Of a stretch of 64,000 nucleotides of DNA, positions 46,675-55,964 are shown in pieces. The DNA is from Acetobacterium wieringae (lineage in GTDB: Bacteria; Bacillota; Clostridia; Eubacteriales; Eubacteriaceae): the NCBI RefSeq assembly GCF_001766835.1, contig NZ_LKEU01000037.1:62001-126000 (forward strand). The letters are read 5' to 3'. Numbering within the stretch: position 1 is the stretch's first letter; the number at the start of each line of letters is the position of its first letter. A program made the translations under genes and the position numbers. The notes under the pieces were generated by a model. It saw only the letters and a program-made list of their open reading frames with translations. It searched no databases and was not told the DNA's origin.

Positions 46675-47793
46675 ATGACAACCACATTCTACGGTAACCA
46701 AGGTGTTGTGAACAGCATCATACTCGATATGGAAACCGATTTTGAAAAACAATTGAGATTTTTAAACACTATTAAATTTACTGATGACTTCAAGCCAGAG
46801 TGGCTGCCGGATATTGTCAAAATTACTTTTATTATCGAACCGTCACTGGGACAGTTTGGCAGGCCCAATCTGATCATTATAGCCGAAGAAAAAAGCCTCC
46901 AGCGGCATGTTATTTTTGTTGAATCAAAAATTTCGGCCTATGATGATGCATCAGAAAAATTAAATATAAAACTATTTCCCAATAAATACAAAGACATTGG
47001 CGACAAGCTAAATATCCGACTGGCTCTAATGTATCGTTTGGCCAAAGCTTATCATTATCAAAAAGATGGCGGATTTATTGAAGATGTGGATGAAGCATAC
47101 AAGCTCTACCACGATGTCCCCAAGGTACTTAAAAAACCCGTCATGATCAAACTCTGTATTGATAAATTCGGATACAATCCGGATTTTTTATTTGTTGCTC
47201 TGACTAATGATCCGGTTGATATCCAGCCCTTTAAAAATGCCAACTTTTTGCCCCCCATCGGCGTCAGCGGTTGGCGGGCCGAAAAACAATCCTTTGGTTT
47301 AATTTCGTTTGCCATGCTTGAAGAGCAAAACCTGGTTGATCCCCAAAAAGGATATTATGCCCTGTCGAAAGACAATGTCTTACATCTGCCTGCAGAAACC
47401 GGCTCCAGCAATAATGACCCGACCATTCGAACCATTGTTTTGGATCAGTGGCACCCGGATTTGAAATTAAATCTGGAGGAGTTTTTAGTATCCTTGGGAG
47501 ATCGGCTCACCACCAGCAAGGTTATCACCTTTAATGGTTCTTACAGCATCAAAGCCGAAGATGGACGAACCCTGGTAAAACTTTTTGCTGACAAAGAGAA
47601 AATGTATATTACTCTGCGAAACGATAATATTCCCATCGCTTTCAAAGATAAACCCCGGATAAAAATAGGGGTTGGACTCAATGCCAAGTCCTTTGTATTA
47701 ATTTATTCAGGTACTGATTACCTTACCGGAGATCATTATAATCAATTAGCCATGGATCTCATTGAAATCATCGTAGATTTTGTGGAACAATAA
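46675..47793 (+). CDS. Unrecognised 372-aa protein, possible PD-(D/E)XK-like N-terminal domain
   Basis: Soluble, no signal or membrane segment. Start ATG 46675 follows GGAGG. The stretch RPNLIIIAEE (63-72) then HVIFVESKIS (78-87) has the strand-strand layout and E-x-K (Glu83, Lys85) of restriction-like nucleases, but Asp is replaced by Asn in the first motif, so this is a weak hint only. The C-terminal ~110 residues (from VLDQWHPDLKLNL) look like a separate helical/strand domain. It has its own promoter and terminator. It stands between ltaE and MCP3 with no defence or restriction gene nearby. Confidence 0.7.
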   Translation: MTTTFYGNQGVVNSIILDMETDFEKQLRFLNTIKFTDDFKPEWLPDIVKITFIIEPSLGQFGRPNLIIIAEEKSLQRHVIFVESKISAYDDASEKLNIKLFPNKYKDIGDKLNIRLALMYRLAKAYHYQKDGGFIEDVDEAYKLYHDVPKVLKKPVMIKLCIDKFGYNPDFLFVALTNDPVDIQPFKNANFLPPIGVSGWRAEKQSFGLISFAMLEEQNLVDPQKGYYALSKDNVLHLPAETGSSNNDPTIRTIVLDQWHPDLKLNLEEFLVSLGDRLTTSKVITFNGSYSIKAEDGRTLVKLFADKEKMYITLRNDNIPIAFKDKPRIKIGVGLNAKSFVLIYSGTDYLTGDHYNQLAMDLIEIIVDFVEQ

Positions 47794-47837
47794 AGCACCT
47801 GATAGCGTTCCACCATTATACAAGTCTGTTTACGCCA

Positions 47838-47895
47838 TTAAAAGCAATTGTTTGCAACTTCCTCCTGATCGGACGTTCGCAACGATTGCTTTTTT
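47838..47895 (+). terminator. Terminator of the 372-aa gene
   Basis: AAAAGCAATTGTTTGCAA pairs with TTCGCAACGATTGCTTTT (two mismatches), followed by a T-run. Confidence 0.8.
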
Positions 47896-47930
47896 CTATT
47901 GATTGGACTATATTTGACAGAATAATTATT

Positions 47931-47959
47931 TTGACTTAAAAGAAACCTGCCTGTATAAT
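47931..47959 (+). promoter_or_regulatory. SigA promoter of MCP3
   Basis: TTGACT (47931-47936), 17-base spacer, TATAAT (47954-47959), 72 bases before the ATG at 48032. This is a housekeeping-type promoter, not a flagellar sigma one. Confidence 0.8.
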
Positions 47960-48031
47960 TAAGCTAATCCAGGCAACCAGAATTAAGTGTCTAGTTTTTC
48001 AAATCCAAACGCCCATAATTAAAGGAGCATC

Positions 48032-50794
48032 ATGAGAATGAATAATCAAAGGACGCAAACCAAAAAAACCGATTCGATACGTTTTAAACTACTGATTATG
48101 CCCCTTTTCTGCGTTTTTTTGGGCATTTTTGCCATTGGTCTAATTTCTTCGTATTTGATCCGAAACAGCCTCTTGGATCAATTAAAAGATCATGGCTATA
48201 CAACTTCTCAACGATTTGTAACACAGCTTGAAAACAACGCCAATGCCATTGAAGCCCTGACTGAAGCTACTGCTGGGGCAACATCCCAAGAAAGTAAAGA
48301 AATTAAAGATGAATTCAGCTATCAAGCCCAGATTGATAAAATGGCCAATGATGAAAACATAGTCTATATCGCCATCATTGACAAAAATGTCATCGACATC
48401 GCTGACAGTATTGCAGAAGACATCGGTAACGATTATTCTGACGACGAAACAATGAAGGCTGCCGCTCAGGAAGGCATTGCCTCCGCCTCAGAATACTACT
48501 ATGAATTAAAGGATGTAACCGTTTATGATGTGCTCTATCCGCTGACAATTAATGGCGAACTGGTTGGCGCAATTGACATTGGCTACTCTATGGAAAATGT
48601 TTATGCTGCGGTTACCAACAATATCCTGTTGATTGCCGGTGTTGGCTTACTGATTTTCGTAATTCTGGCATTGATCCTCTATCGAATTTCACTATCAATT
48701 ACCAAGCCCATCACAAACGTCAATCAGATGATTCAGGAAATGAACCAGGGTTATCTGGGTACCCGGTTGAATATGAAAGAAAGCAATGAGATTGGTGAAA
48801 TGGCTGTTGCCCTTGATAACTTCGCTGACAACCTCCAATTTGTTTTGATCAAAACCCTGAACCAAATAGCGGCTGGTGATCTTTCTGCCGAAATTCAATC
48901 TCAGGGGGATCGGGATGAAATCACACCGGCTCTCAAACAGACCATTGAGAACATTCGTCACCTGATTGCCGAGGCTAATTTTCTCTCGGCAGCGGCCATC
49001 GAGGGGCGTCTGGAAACCCGGGGAAATGCCGAGAACTTTCAGGGTGGATTTAAAGAAATCGTACAAGGTGTCAATGAAACGCTGAATGCCGTTATCCTAC
49101 CCCTCAATGTGGCTGCCGATTATATCCAACGCATTGGCCATGGTGAAATTCCCCCGCAGATTACTGATACCTATCACGGTGATTTCAATACCATCAAGAA
49201 CAATATCAATTCCTGTATCGATGGTCTCGGGGCGCTGGAAGATGGTAATCGGGTTCTGGCCCGCATGAGTGTCAATGACTTCTCACAAACTATTGATGAA
49301 AGCTGTTGCGGTATATTTAGCGAAATTTCTCACTCCATCAACCGCATCAATAACAAAATGATTCACATCATGGATATCGTCAATCGGATCGCAAACGGTG
49401 ATATGAGTGATCTGGCTGACCTGAAATCCACCGGCAAACGCAGTGATAACGATCAGTTAATTCCCAGTCTGATTGGAATGATTGAGAATATTGTATTACT
49501 CGTTGACGAAACTCAGTCGATGACGCAAATTGCCGTTGAAGGAGATCTTGATCATCGGGGTGACGCTTCTAAATTCCCTGGCGAATACGCCCGGGTCATT
49601 GAAGGTTTCAATAATACGCTTGATGCGGTAATCGACCCGATTCGTGCTGCTTCAACAACCTTAAACCAATTAGCCCAGGGAAATCTAAAGGTTACCATGG
49701 CTGGCGATTTCAAAGGACAACACGGAAAAATCAAAGATGACATGAACCGTACCATTGACTTCCTCAAACAATATGTTGATGAAATCACTGCCACCCTGGA
49801 AAAAATTGGCCAGGGTGATCTGACTCAGGAAATCACGAATCACTATCTCGGTGATTTTATTGCTATTAAATACGCTATCAACGATATTACCAGCCATCTC
49901 AGCACCGTGATGCGGGAAATTATCGAAGCTGCCGATCAGGTGGATTCTGGTTCCCGACAGATCTCTGACGGCGGTCAGCAGTTATCCCATGGTACCACTG
50001 AACAGGCCAGTTCAATTGAGGAGCTCAGTTCTTCCATCGAAGAAGTGGCGGCTGAAACAAAACAGAATGCCGTTAATGCCAATGAAGCCAATGACCGGGC
50101 CATTGAGGTGCGAAGTAATGCCCAGATCGGCAATGAACAGATACAGAAAATGGTCACCTCCATGTCCGACATCAATGCCTCATCCCACAATATTTCAAAA
50201 GTCATCAAGGTTATTGATGACATCGCCTTCCAGACGAATATACTGGCTTTAAATGCCGCGGTTGAAGCTGCCCGGGCTGGTCAGCACGGTAAAGGTTTTG
50301 CCGTCGTTGCCGAGGAAGTTCGCACCCTGGCCGCCCGAAGCGCCGAAGCCGCCAAAGAAACGACCTTCCTGATTGAAGGCTCCATAAGCAAAGTGGAAGC
50401 TGGAACAAAAATTGCGGATGAGACCGCTGAGGGATTAAAGGAAATTCTCAATCAAATTGAAAAGGTCTCCGATCTGGTTGCCAATATTGCCCGGGCCTCC
50501 AATGACCAGGCCTCAGAAATCGCCCAGATTACCATGGGACTTGATCAGGTTTCGCAGGTCGTTCAGGCAAATTCTGCCACCGCCGAAGAAAGCGCAGCCG
50601 CCAGTCAGGAACTGTCCAGCCAGGCCGAAATGCTTAAAGAAATGATGGAAGCTTTTAAACTGAAGCAGCTTTCTACCACTCCCATTAACACTGATTCCCG
50701 CCTTGGCTCAAGCTACCCCGCTTTTGAAAAGACGGAATTTGAAAGCATGGAACCGATAATTGATCTTGATGATCGAGAAACAGATAATTATTAA
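48032..50794 (+). CDS. Methyl-accepting chemotaxis protein with sCache-like sensor and poly-HAMP array (MCP3)
   Basis: A 920-residue receptor. TM1 about 21-44, a short external domain (45-196) that fits a single-Cache fold ([32 protein letters not shown]), TM2 about 197-220. About nine HAMP-like units (222-628) match those of MCP1 and MCP2 one for one. Signalling domain with [20 protein letters not shown]; tail [19 protein letters not shown] stands before two in-frame ATGs (48032, 48038); the first is used. Own SigA promoter. Confidence 0.93.
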   Translation: MRMNNQRTQTKKTDSIRFKLLIMPLFCVFLGIFAIGLISSYLIRNSLLDQLKDHGYTTSQRFVTQLENNANAIEALTEATAGATSQESKEIKDEFSYQAQIDKMANDENIVYIAIIDKNVIDIADSIAEDIGNDYSDDETMKAAAQEGIASASEYYYELKDVTVYDVLYPLTINGELVGAIDIGYSMENVYAAVTNNILLIAGVGLLIFVILALILYRISLSITKPITNVNQMIQEMNQGYLGTRLNMKESNEIGEMAVALDNFADNLQFVLIKTLNQIAAGDLSAEIQSQGDRDEITPALKQTIENIRHLIAEANFLSAAAIEGRLETRGNAENFQGGFKEIVQGVNETLNAVILPLNVAADYIQRIGHGEIPPQITDTYHGDFNTIKNNINSCIDGLGALEDGNRVLARMSVNDFSQTIDESCCGIFSEISHSINRINNKMIHIMDIVNRIANGDMSDLADLKSTGKRSDNDQLIPSLIGMIENIVLLVDETQSMTQIAVEGDLDHRGDASKFPGEYARVIEGFNNTLDAVIDPIRAASTTLNQLAQGNLKVTMAGDFKGQHGKIKDDMNRTIDFLKQYVDEITATLEKIGQGDLTQEITNHYLGDFIAIKYAINDITSHLSTVMREIIEAADQVDSGSRQISDGGQQLSHGTTEQASSIEELSSSIEEVAAETKQNAVNANEANDRAIEVRSNAQIGNEQIQKMVTSMSDINASSHNISKVIKVIDDIAFQTNILALNAAVEAARAGQHGKGFAVVAEEVRTLAARSAEAAKETTFLIEGSISKVEAGTKIADETAEGLKEILNQIEKVSDLVANIARASNDQASEIAQITMGLDQVSQVVQANSATAEESAAASQELSSQAEMLKEMMEAFKLKQLSTTPINTDSRLGSSYPAFEKTEFESMEPIIDLDDRETDNY

Positions 50795-50821
50795 TTTTTT
50801 TATCCACCTTTGAGTAATGCA

Positions 50822-50830
50822 TGTTATAAT
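50822..50830 (+). promoter_or_regulatory. Extended -10 promoter of the PAS-REC-GGDEF gene
   Basis: TGT-TATAAT at 50822-50830, 35 bases before ATG 50866; no clear -35. Confidence 0.5.
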
Positions 50831-50865
50831 TAAACAAATTTACTTATCGATTGGAATCATTGCCC

Positions 50866-52218
50866 ATGGAAGAATTTTTCGCCACCAATACCTCGCAACA
50901 AATTCTCAACCGCATTTTTTCCCTGAATCTTGGCCTTTTATGCATCCTCCACACGGATGGACGTATTGAAAAAGTCAATTATACCTGGGAAAAAACCTTT
51001 GGTTACAGTGCGGCAGAATTACTCGATACCAACATTATTGATTATGCGCATCCCGATGACCGGGACGCTACCACCTTTGTTTTTTCAGAATTGTTACACA
51101 CTAACCATCGACTCACCTTTTCGAATCGTTTCCGATCCAAAGACGGCAACTACCGATACGTCGACTGGGAATTTAATTGCCATGATAACTACGCCTATGT
51201 GGCGGGAACCGACATCACCCACACAAAACTCTCTGCAGCTGGCCTGAAAGAACTTCGTGGACAGCTCAATAAGCACCAGCTTCAAAACGATCTGGAAGAC
51301 CTTTGTCCGATTCGTCAGAAAATCCTAGTGGTTGATGACTCACCCCTTAACACCAAAATAATGGAAAGTGCACTGATTGAAGATTACGATGTGCTGATAT
51401 CTCACAGTGGTAAAGAAGCCCTGTCTATTTGTAATTCCAATGATCCCCCAGATCTTATCCTGTTGGATATTATTATGCCTGAAATTGATGGCTATGAAAT
51501 CTGCCGACGACTTAGCAGGGGTACAAAAACTAAAGATATACCGGTGATCTTTCTTACCTCTCTCACAGCTGCCAGAGATATCGAGTTCGGCTTAACTCTG
51601 GGTGCCATCGATTATATTACTAAACCCTTCAGCATCCCGATTATTAAAGCCAAGATCAAAAACCATCTGGCTGTAAAATACTATCAGGACACCCTAAAAA
51701 TCAATACGGATGTTGATCAATTGACCCAGATCGCCAACCGCCGACGTTTCGATGATACCATGACCCTGGAAATTAAAAAAGCCAAGCGAACGGGCACCAT
51801 TTTATCTGTGCTTTTGCTTGACATTGATCATTTTAAGTTTTATAACGATACCTATGGTCATTTGGAAGGGGATGCTTGTCTTAGAAAGGTGGCTAGCGCT
51901 CTATCGGTTACACTTAAGCGTCCTAAAGATCTGGCTGCCCGCTGGGGTGGCGAAGAATTCGCCTGTTTGCTCCCCAACACCAATACTCACGGAGCTCAAA
52001 ACGTTGCCGAATCGCTGCGCAACGCAATTCTGAATTTGAACATTCCTCATGAGTCCTCTCCTGTTAATGATATGGTTACTATATCAGTCGGGGTTGTTTC
52101 TTCTAATCCAATGGATGAGAACTCCTTTGACAGCCTGTTGCACCGTGCCGACGAAGCCCTTTATCAGGCCAAAGAAACCGGTCGAAACCGCATTGCCCTG
52201 TGGCAAGAGACACTTTAA
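50866..52218 (+). CDS. PAS - REC - GGDEF diguanylate cyclase
   Basis: A 450-residue soluble response protein. PAS (about 10-125, GRIEKVNYTWEKTFGYSAAE), REC (about 150-265, phospho-acceptor Asp201 in LLDIIMPEIDG) and GGDEF (about 285-450) with intact GGEEF (361-365), metal segment LLDIDHFKFYNDTYGHLEGD and I-site Arg352-Asp355. It should make c-di-GMP with product inhibition. It has the same layout as the 31383 protein without the kinase-like insert. A TTG 15 bases upstream is an alternative start; neither has a strong ribosome site. It directly follows MCP3. Confidence 0.9.
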   Translation: MEEFFATNTSQQILNRIFSLNLGLLCILHTDGRIEKVNYTWEKTFGYSAAELLDTNIIDYAHPDDRDATTFVFSELLHTNHRLTFSNRFRSKDGNYRYVDWEFNCHDNYAYVAGTDITHTKLSAAGLKELRGQLNKHQLQNDLEDLCPIRQKILVVDDSPLNTKIMESALIEDYDVLISHSGKEALSICNSNDPPDLILLDIIMPEIDGYEICRRLSRGTKTKDIPVIFLTSLTAARDIEFGLTLGAIDYITKPFSIPIIKAKIKNHLAVKYYQDTLKINTDVDQLTQIANRRRFDDTMTLEIKKAKRTGTILSVLLLDIDHFKFYNDTYGHLEGDACLRKVASALSVTLKRPKDLAARWGGEEFACLLPNTNTHGAQNVAESLRNAILNLNIPHESSPVNDMVTISVGVVSSNPMDENSFDSLLHRADEALYQAKETGRNRIALWQETL

Positions 52219-52235
52219 GCAGAAACTCGATGACT

Positions 52236-52277
52236 GGCTAACCACGACTGATCTAAGTTGCGGTTAGCCTTTTTTTT
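52236..52277 (+). terminator. Terminator of the PAS-REC-GGDEF gene
   Basis: GGCTAACC / GGTTAGCC with an 18-base loop and eight T residues. Confidence 0.85.
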
Positions 52278-52280
52278 ACC

Positions 52281-52343
52281 AAAAAACCGACATCTGGCCA
52301 CCACGATGGAAGACTCGCGGTCGGCCTGATGCCGGTTTTTTTT
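52281..52343. terminator. Second hairpin, terminator of the pyr operon
   Basis: AAACCGACATCTGGCC pairs with GGCCTGATGCCGGTTT (two mismatches), with A/T runs on both sides. It ends the minus-strand pyr-DJ-1 transcript 15 bases past its last stop. Confidence 0.75.
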
Positions 52344-52357
52344 AGTAACAGGTCTGA

Positions 52358-52879
52358 TCAATCCTGAGCTTTCAGGACTTTGATATAATCAATCATATAT
52401 TCTGGCAGATCCGGGGGCCGACGACTGGAAACAATATGGCCGTCGATAATCGAAGGTGTATCATGCCAGATGGCCCCGGCGTTGGTCATGTCATCTTTGA
52501 TACCAGGGGTACTGGTGACGTTTTTGCCTTTGAGGATGCCAGCAGAAATCAGGACCCAACCGGCATGGCAGATTTGGCCAATGACCCGTTTTCGTTTGTC
52601 GAGGTTGCGGATCATCTCCAGCACCACCGGGAAACGACGGATCGCATCGGGCGCCCAACCGCCGGGAACCAGAATCCCGTCATAATCGTCAGGATTGATG
52701 TCAGTATAGGCCAGGTCGGAGACACAGGGTACACCGTATTTACCGATGTACTTTTTGTTAGCAATCTCCCCTACAACATGAACGGTAACCCCTTCTTCCC
52801 GCAGGCGCAGCACGGGGTACCATAATTCAAGATCCTCAAAATCATTACTGATTAACGCGATAATCTTTTTGTTTTTCAT
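52358..52879 (-). CDS. DJ-1/PfpI family protein (YhbO-like)
   Basis: A 173-residue class I glutamine-amidotransferase-like protein. The reactive elbow GQICHAGWVL gives Cys104-His105, and Glu15 (FEDLELWYP) is the conserved partner. Members act as general stress proteins with reported protease, chaperone or glyoxalase/deglycase activities; which applies is open. AGGAGG before the ATG. It lies 32 bases after pyrE and ahead of the operon terminator, so it is probably cotranscribed with pyr genes, although nothing links it to pyrimidines. Confidence 0.9.
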   Translation of the reverse strand: MKNKKIIALISNDFEDLELWYPVLRLREEGVTVHVVGEIANKKYIGKYGVPCVSDLAYTDINPDDYDGILVPGGWAPDAIRRFPVVLEMIRNLDKRKRVIGQICHAGWVLISAGILKGKNVTSTPGIKDDMTNAGAIWHDTPSIIDGHIVSSRRPPDLPEYMIDYIKVLKAQD

Positions 52880-52911
52880 CTTGTTTTCCTCCTGTTATTT
52901 TATTTTATTTT

Positions 52912-53487
52912 TTAGGCATTTCCTCTGGAACCGGGCTTGACCAGAGCGACTTGACCGGCTTTGCAGACGGGACAGTCGTCGGGGTCCCAGGCGGTGATTT
53001 CGAGTTTAATTGCAGAGTAAATGGGCATGTTAATTTCAACTCCGGCTGCCCGGCGGTCAGCGATGCAAGCCACACCAAGGACGACCGCACCCAGCTCTTC
53101 GAGCACTTTCTTGGTTTCGATGGTGGATTTTCCGGTAGTAACAACATCTTCGGTGATAATGACCCGTTCGCCCGGTTTGATTTCAAAGCCGCGGCGCAGT
53201 TCCATCAGGCCGTCTTTACGTTCGGTAAAAATAGATTCTTTGCCCAATTGTCGGCCGATTTCGTAGGAGACGATGACCCCGCCCATGGCCGGGCCCACCA
53301 CCTTGTCAATTTCCAGGGCTTTTAGCTGCTCGACAACCGGTGCCAGGACCTTGGCGGCAGCATCCGGAAAACGCAGCACCTTGGCGCATTGAACATACTG
53401 ATCGCTGTGTTTGCCTGATGATAGTAAAAAATGGCCTTCCAAAAAAGCATCGGTTTCTTTTAATATTTCTAATACTTCCTGACTCAT
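52912..53487 (-). CDS. pyrE: Orotate phosphoribosyltransferase
   Basis: A 191-residue enzyme joining orotate and PRPP to OMP. PRPP loop [14 protein letters not shown] and the [14 protein letters not shown] segment are intact. The second Met (53487) is used because GAGGAAT stands before it and overlaps the first ATG. The C-terminus carries a CPVC pair. Last pyr gene of the operon. Confidence 0.97.
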   Translation of the reverse strand: MSQEVLEILKETDAFLEGHFLLSSGKHSDQYVQCAKVLRFPDAAAKVLAPVVEQLKALEIDKVVGPAMGGVIVSYEIGRQLGKESIFTERKDGLMELRRGFEIKPGERVIITEDVVTTGKSTIETKKVLEELGAVVLGVACIADRRAAGVEINMPIYSAIKLEITAWDPDDCPVCKAGQVALVKPGSRGNA

Positions 53488-53513
53488 ATTATTCCTCATT
53501 TCTATATTTTAGA

Positions 53514-54419
53514 TTAAACAATTCCCCGGACTTCGCCGATATTGGCCAGTCCTTCGTGAATACAATAAGCTTCTAGCCCATCAATGATCTCAAGGGGCGC
53601 CATCGGGTTGTTGAAGTTGATGGTTCCGATTTGAATACAGGTTGCCCCGGCCATAATAAATTCCAGGGCATCTTTCCAGTCGCTGATGCCACCCATGGCC
53701 ATCACCGGTATTTTCACCGCCTGACAGACCTGGTGGGTCATTCGCAGGGCAATGGGTTTCACCGCCGGACCGGAAAGACCGGCATAGAGGTTGTCAAAAA
53801 CAACCTTTTTCTTTTTATAATCAATAGCCATTCCCTGTAGCGTATTAATCAGCGATATCCCCTGAGCACCGGCTGCCTCGCAGGCCCGGGCAATGTCGGC
53901 GACCGCTTCACCATTAGGCGACAATTTGACCATAATCGGATGACGGGAGATTTCCACCACTTTTCTGGTGATCTCCCCGGCGGTTTCAGCTTTGATCCCA
54001 TAGGCCATGCCCCCCGCTTTAACATTGGGACAGGAAATATTCAGCTCAATCAGCTGGGCATCAATGGCGTTAAGTTTTTCGATGGCGGTGAGGTACGAAT
54101 CTTCATCTTTACCGCCGACGTTGACAATCGTTACCGTATCAATTGCTTTTAGATGGGGCCATTCATTTTCGATAAAGGCATCGATTCCCGGGTTTTCCAG
54201 ACCGATGCTGTTCATCAGACCGGCTGGGGTTTCCCAAAGCCGCATCCCGGTGTTTCCCGATTTGGGTTCTAAGGTCAGTCCCTTGGAGCAAAGGCCGCCC
54301 AGTTTAGCCAGATCATAAAAGGCTTCATACTCCCGGCCAAAACCAAAGGTTCCGGAAGCCGGAATCACCGGGTTTTTAAAGCGGATGTCATTAAATTTTG
54401 TTTCCAGATAATTAGACAT
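53514..54419 (-). CDS. pyrD: Dihydroorotate dehydrogenase B, catalytic subunit
   Basis: A 301-residue FMN enzyme, class 1B. It begins MSNYLETKFNDIRFKNPVI and has NISCPNVKAGGMAYG with the class-1 catalytic cysteine and MVKLSPNG. It pairs with PyrK to pass electrons to NAD+. Start ATG 54419 follows GGAGGAGG and overlaps the pyrK stop by 8 bases, so the longer frame to 54572 is rejected. Confidence 0.97.
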   Translation of the reverse strand: MSNYLETKFNDIRFKNPVIPASGTFGFGREYEAFYDLAKLGGLCSKGLTLEPKSGNTGMRLWETPAGLMNSIGLENPGIDAFIENEWPHLKAIDTVTIVNVGGKDEDSYLTAIEKLNAIDAQLIELNISCPNVKAGGMAYGIKAETAGEITRKVVEISRHPIMVKLSPNGEAVADIARACEAAGAQGISLINTLQGMAIDYKKKKVVFDNLYAGLSGPAVKPIALRMTHQVCQAVKIPVMAMGGISDWKDALEFIMAGATCIQIGTINFNNPMAPLEIIDGLEAYCIHEGLANIGEVRGIV

Positions 54420-55113
54420 TAAAGACCTCCTCCCGAAGAAACACCGGGCCATCTTTACAGACTTTTTTATTACCGGAACGGGTTTCGCAGGTACAACCCA
54501 GACAAGCACCAATCCCGCAGGCCATATGGGCTTCCAGCGAAACGTAGACGGTATTTTCAGTCGGTACGGCACTAGCCACCGCGGCCATCATAATTTCCGG
54601 CCCGCAGGTTACCACCGTTTCGCTGGGTATAACCGAAAGTTTGTCAGTGATAATGCCCCCGACATCAAGCACCACTTCATCGGCTAGGGCGGCAAAAGCC
54701 TCAACACCGTAGTCGATATCCCGAAAACCCAAATAGACCCGACACTTACCGGTGGGGTTCTGGTCACGATAGTGTCGCAGCAAATAATAAAGCGGCGCTG
54801 TTCCGATACCGCCGCCAACCACGCAGAGGTCACCGGTGATTTCCGGAAAACCATTGCCGTAGGGACCCTGGATGGTCACCTCATCATCAACCTGCAGTCG
54901 CGCTAAAATTTCGGTCCCTTTTCCCACCACCTGGTATAAAAAGGTGAGTTGACCGGCTTCGTAATTGTGAACACTGATCGGTCGGGACAGTAGCGGGTCT
55001 TTGTCCCAGGCACGCAGCATAAAGAATTGACCTGGCTTAACGTCGCCGGTAAACGCCACAGTCATTTTAAAAATCCCTGCTGACACAAGAGAATTACTTA
55101 GGATTACAGCCAT
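54412..55113 (-). CDS. pyrK: Dihydroorotate dehydrogenase B, electron-transfer subunit
   Basis: A 233-residue ferredoxin-reductase-like partner of PyrD. FAD-binding segment LLSRPISVHNYEAGQLTF, nucleotide-binding VVGGGIGTAPLYYLL, and a C-terminal 2Fe-2S site CGIGACLGCTC followed by VCKDGPVF. Electrons from dihydroorotate reach NAD+ through it. It overlaps pyrF by 10 bases and pyrD by 8. Confidence 0.97.
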   Translation of the reverse strand: MAVILSNSLVSAGIFKMTVAFTGDVKPGQFFMLRAWDKDPLLSRPISVHNYEAGQLTFLYQVVGKGTEILARLQVDDEVTIQGPYGNGFPEITGDLCVVGGGIGTAPLYYLLRHYRDQNPTGKCRVYLGFRDIDYGVEAFAALADEVVLDVGGIITDKLSVIPSETVVTCGPEIMMAAVASAVPTENTVYVSLEAHMACGIGACLGCTCETRSGNKKVCKDGPVFLREEVFNV

Positions 55114-55964
55114 TTAAGAATATCCTCCTGCATTGCCAGAGTGGCCTTTCGGATATGCTCAGCAAAGCCCTCATCTTCACAGCCAGCCTTTTGATGACCG
55201 GTGATCAGTCCCCGGGATGAGTTAACCACCGCACACCGGGATTTTTTGAGAATATTTGCGATATCTTCGCCAGTTCCGCCCTGGGCACCGTAACCTGGCA
55301 CTAAAAAGAAGGTATGGGGGCAACGGGCCCGAATCGCTTCGAATTCATCCGGACGGGTCAGTCCGACTACCGATCCGATAGCCGAAAAGCCATTTTCACC
55401 CCGGAAAGCACTGCCCCAGCCTTCGATTTTATCGCCCATAATTTCGTAAATGGTGTCAGCCCCAACCTCCAGATTCTGGAGATCCACCGCTGACGGGTTG
55501 GATGTGCGTTGCAGGATAAAAATACCCTTGTTGTTTTCTTTAATATATTGATAGTAAGGTGATACCGCATCTTCACCCATATAAGCGTTAACGGTCATGA
55601 TATCGACTTCGAAATCACCTGTGAAATGACCCTTGGCATACTGGTCGCCAGTGGACGAAATGTCGCCCCGCTTGACATCACCAATCACGACAATGCCTTT
55701 ACTCCGGGCATATTTAACCGTTTCGCTATAGGCTTTCATGCCGTCCAGTCCCAGTGACTCATAGCAGGCAATTTGCACCTTGTAGGCAGCTGCCAGATCC
55801 TCGGTGGCATCGATAATTTTTTTATTGAATTCGGTTATTTTCTCACCATCAGACCAGTCCTTATCAAGCAGGTATTTTGGTAAAAATTTCAAGGTTGTAT
55901 CCAGACCTACGCAAATCGGTCCTTTTTTTACAGCTTCATTATAGAGCCGGTCCATTATTATCAT
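55104..55964 (-). CDS. pyrF: Orotidine 5'-phosphate decarboxylase, long (type 2) form
   Basis: A 286-residue enzyme turning OMP into UMP. Catalytic segment VVIGDVKRGDISSTGDQYA with the Asp/Lys pair. At 286 residues it belongs to the subfamily found in actinobacteria, myxobacteria and clostridia, longer than the 230-residue E. coli type. GAAGGGAG stands before ATG 55964; a second ATG at 55955 is possible. It overlaps pyrC by 26 bases. Confidence 0.96.
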   Translation of the reverse strand: MIIMDRLYNEAVKKGPICVGLDTTLKFLPKYLLDKDWSDGEKITEFNKKIIDATEDLAAAYKVQIACYESLGLDGMKAYSETVKYARSKGIVVIGDVKRGDISSTGDQYAKGHFTGDFEVDIMTVNAYMGEDAVSPYYQYIKENNKGIFILQRTSNPSAVDLQNLEVGADTIYEIMGDKIEGWGSAFRGENGFSAIGSVVGLTRPDEFEAIRARCPHTFFLVPGYGAQGGTGEDIANILKKSRCAVVNSSRGLITGHQKAGCEDEGFAEHIRKATLAMQEDILKWL

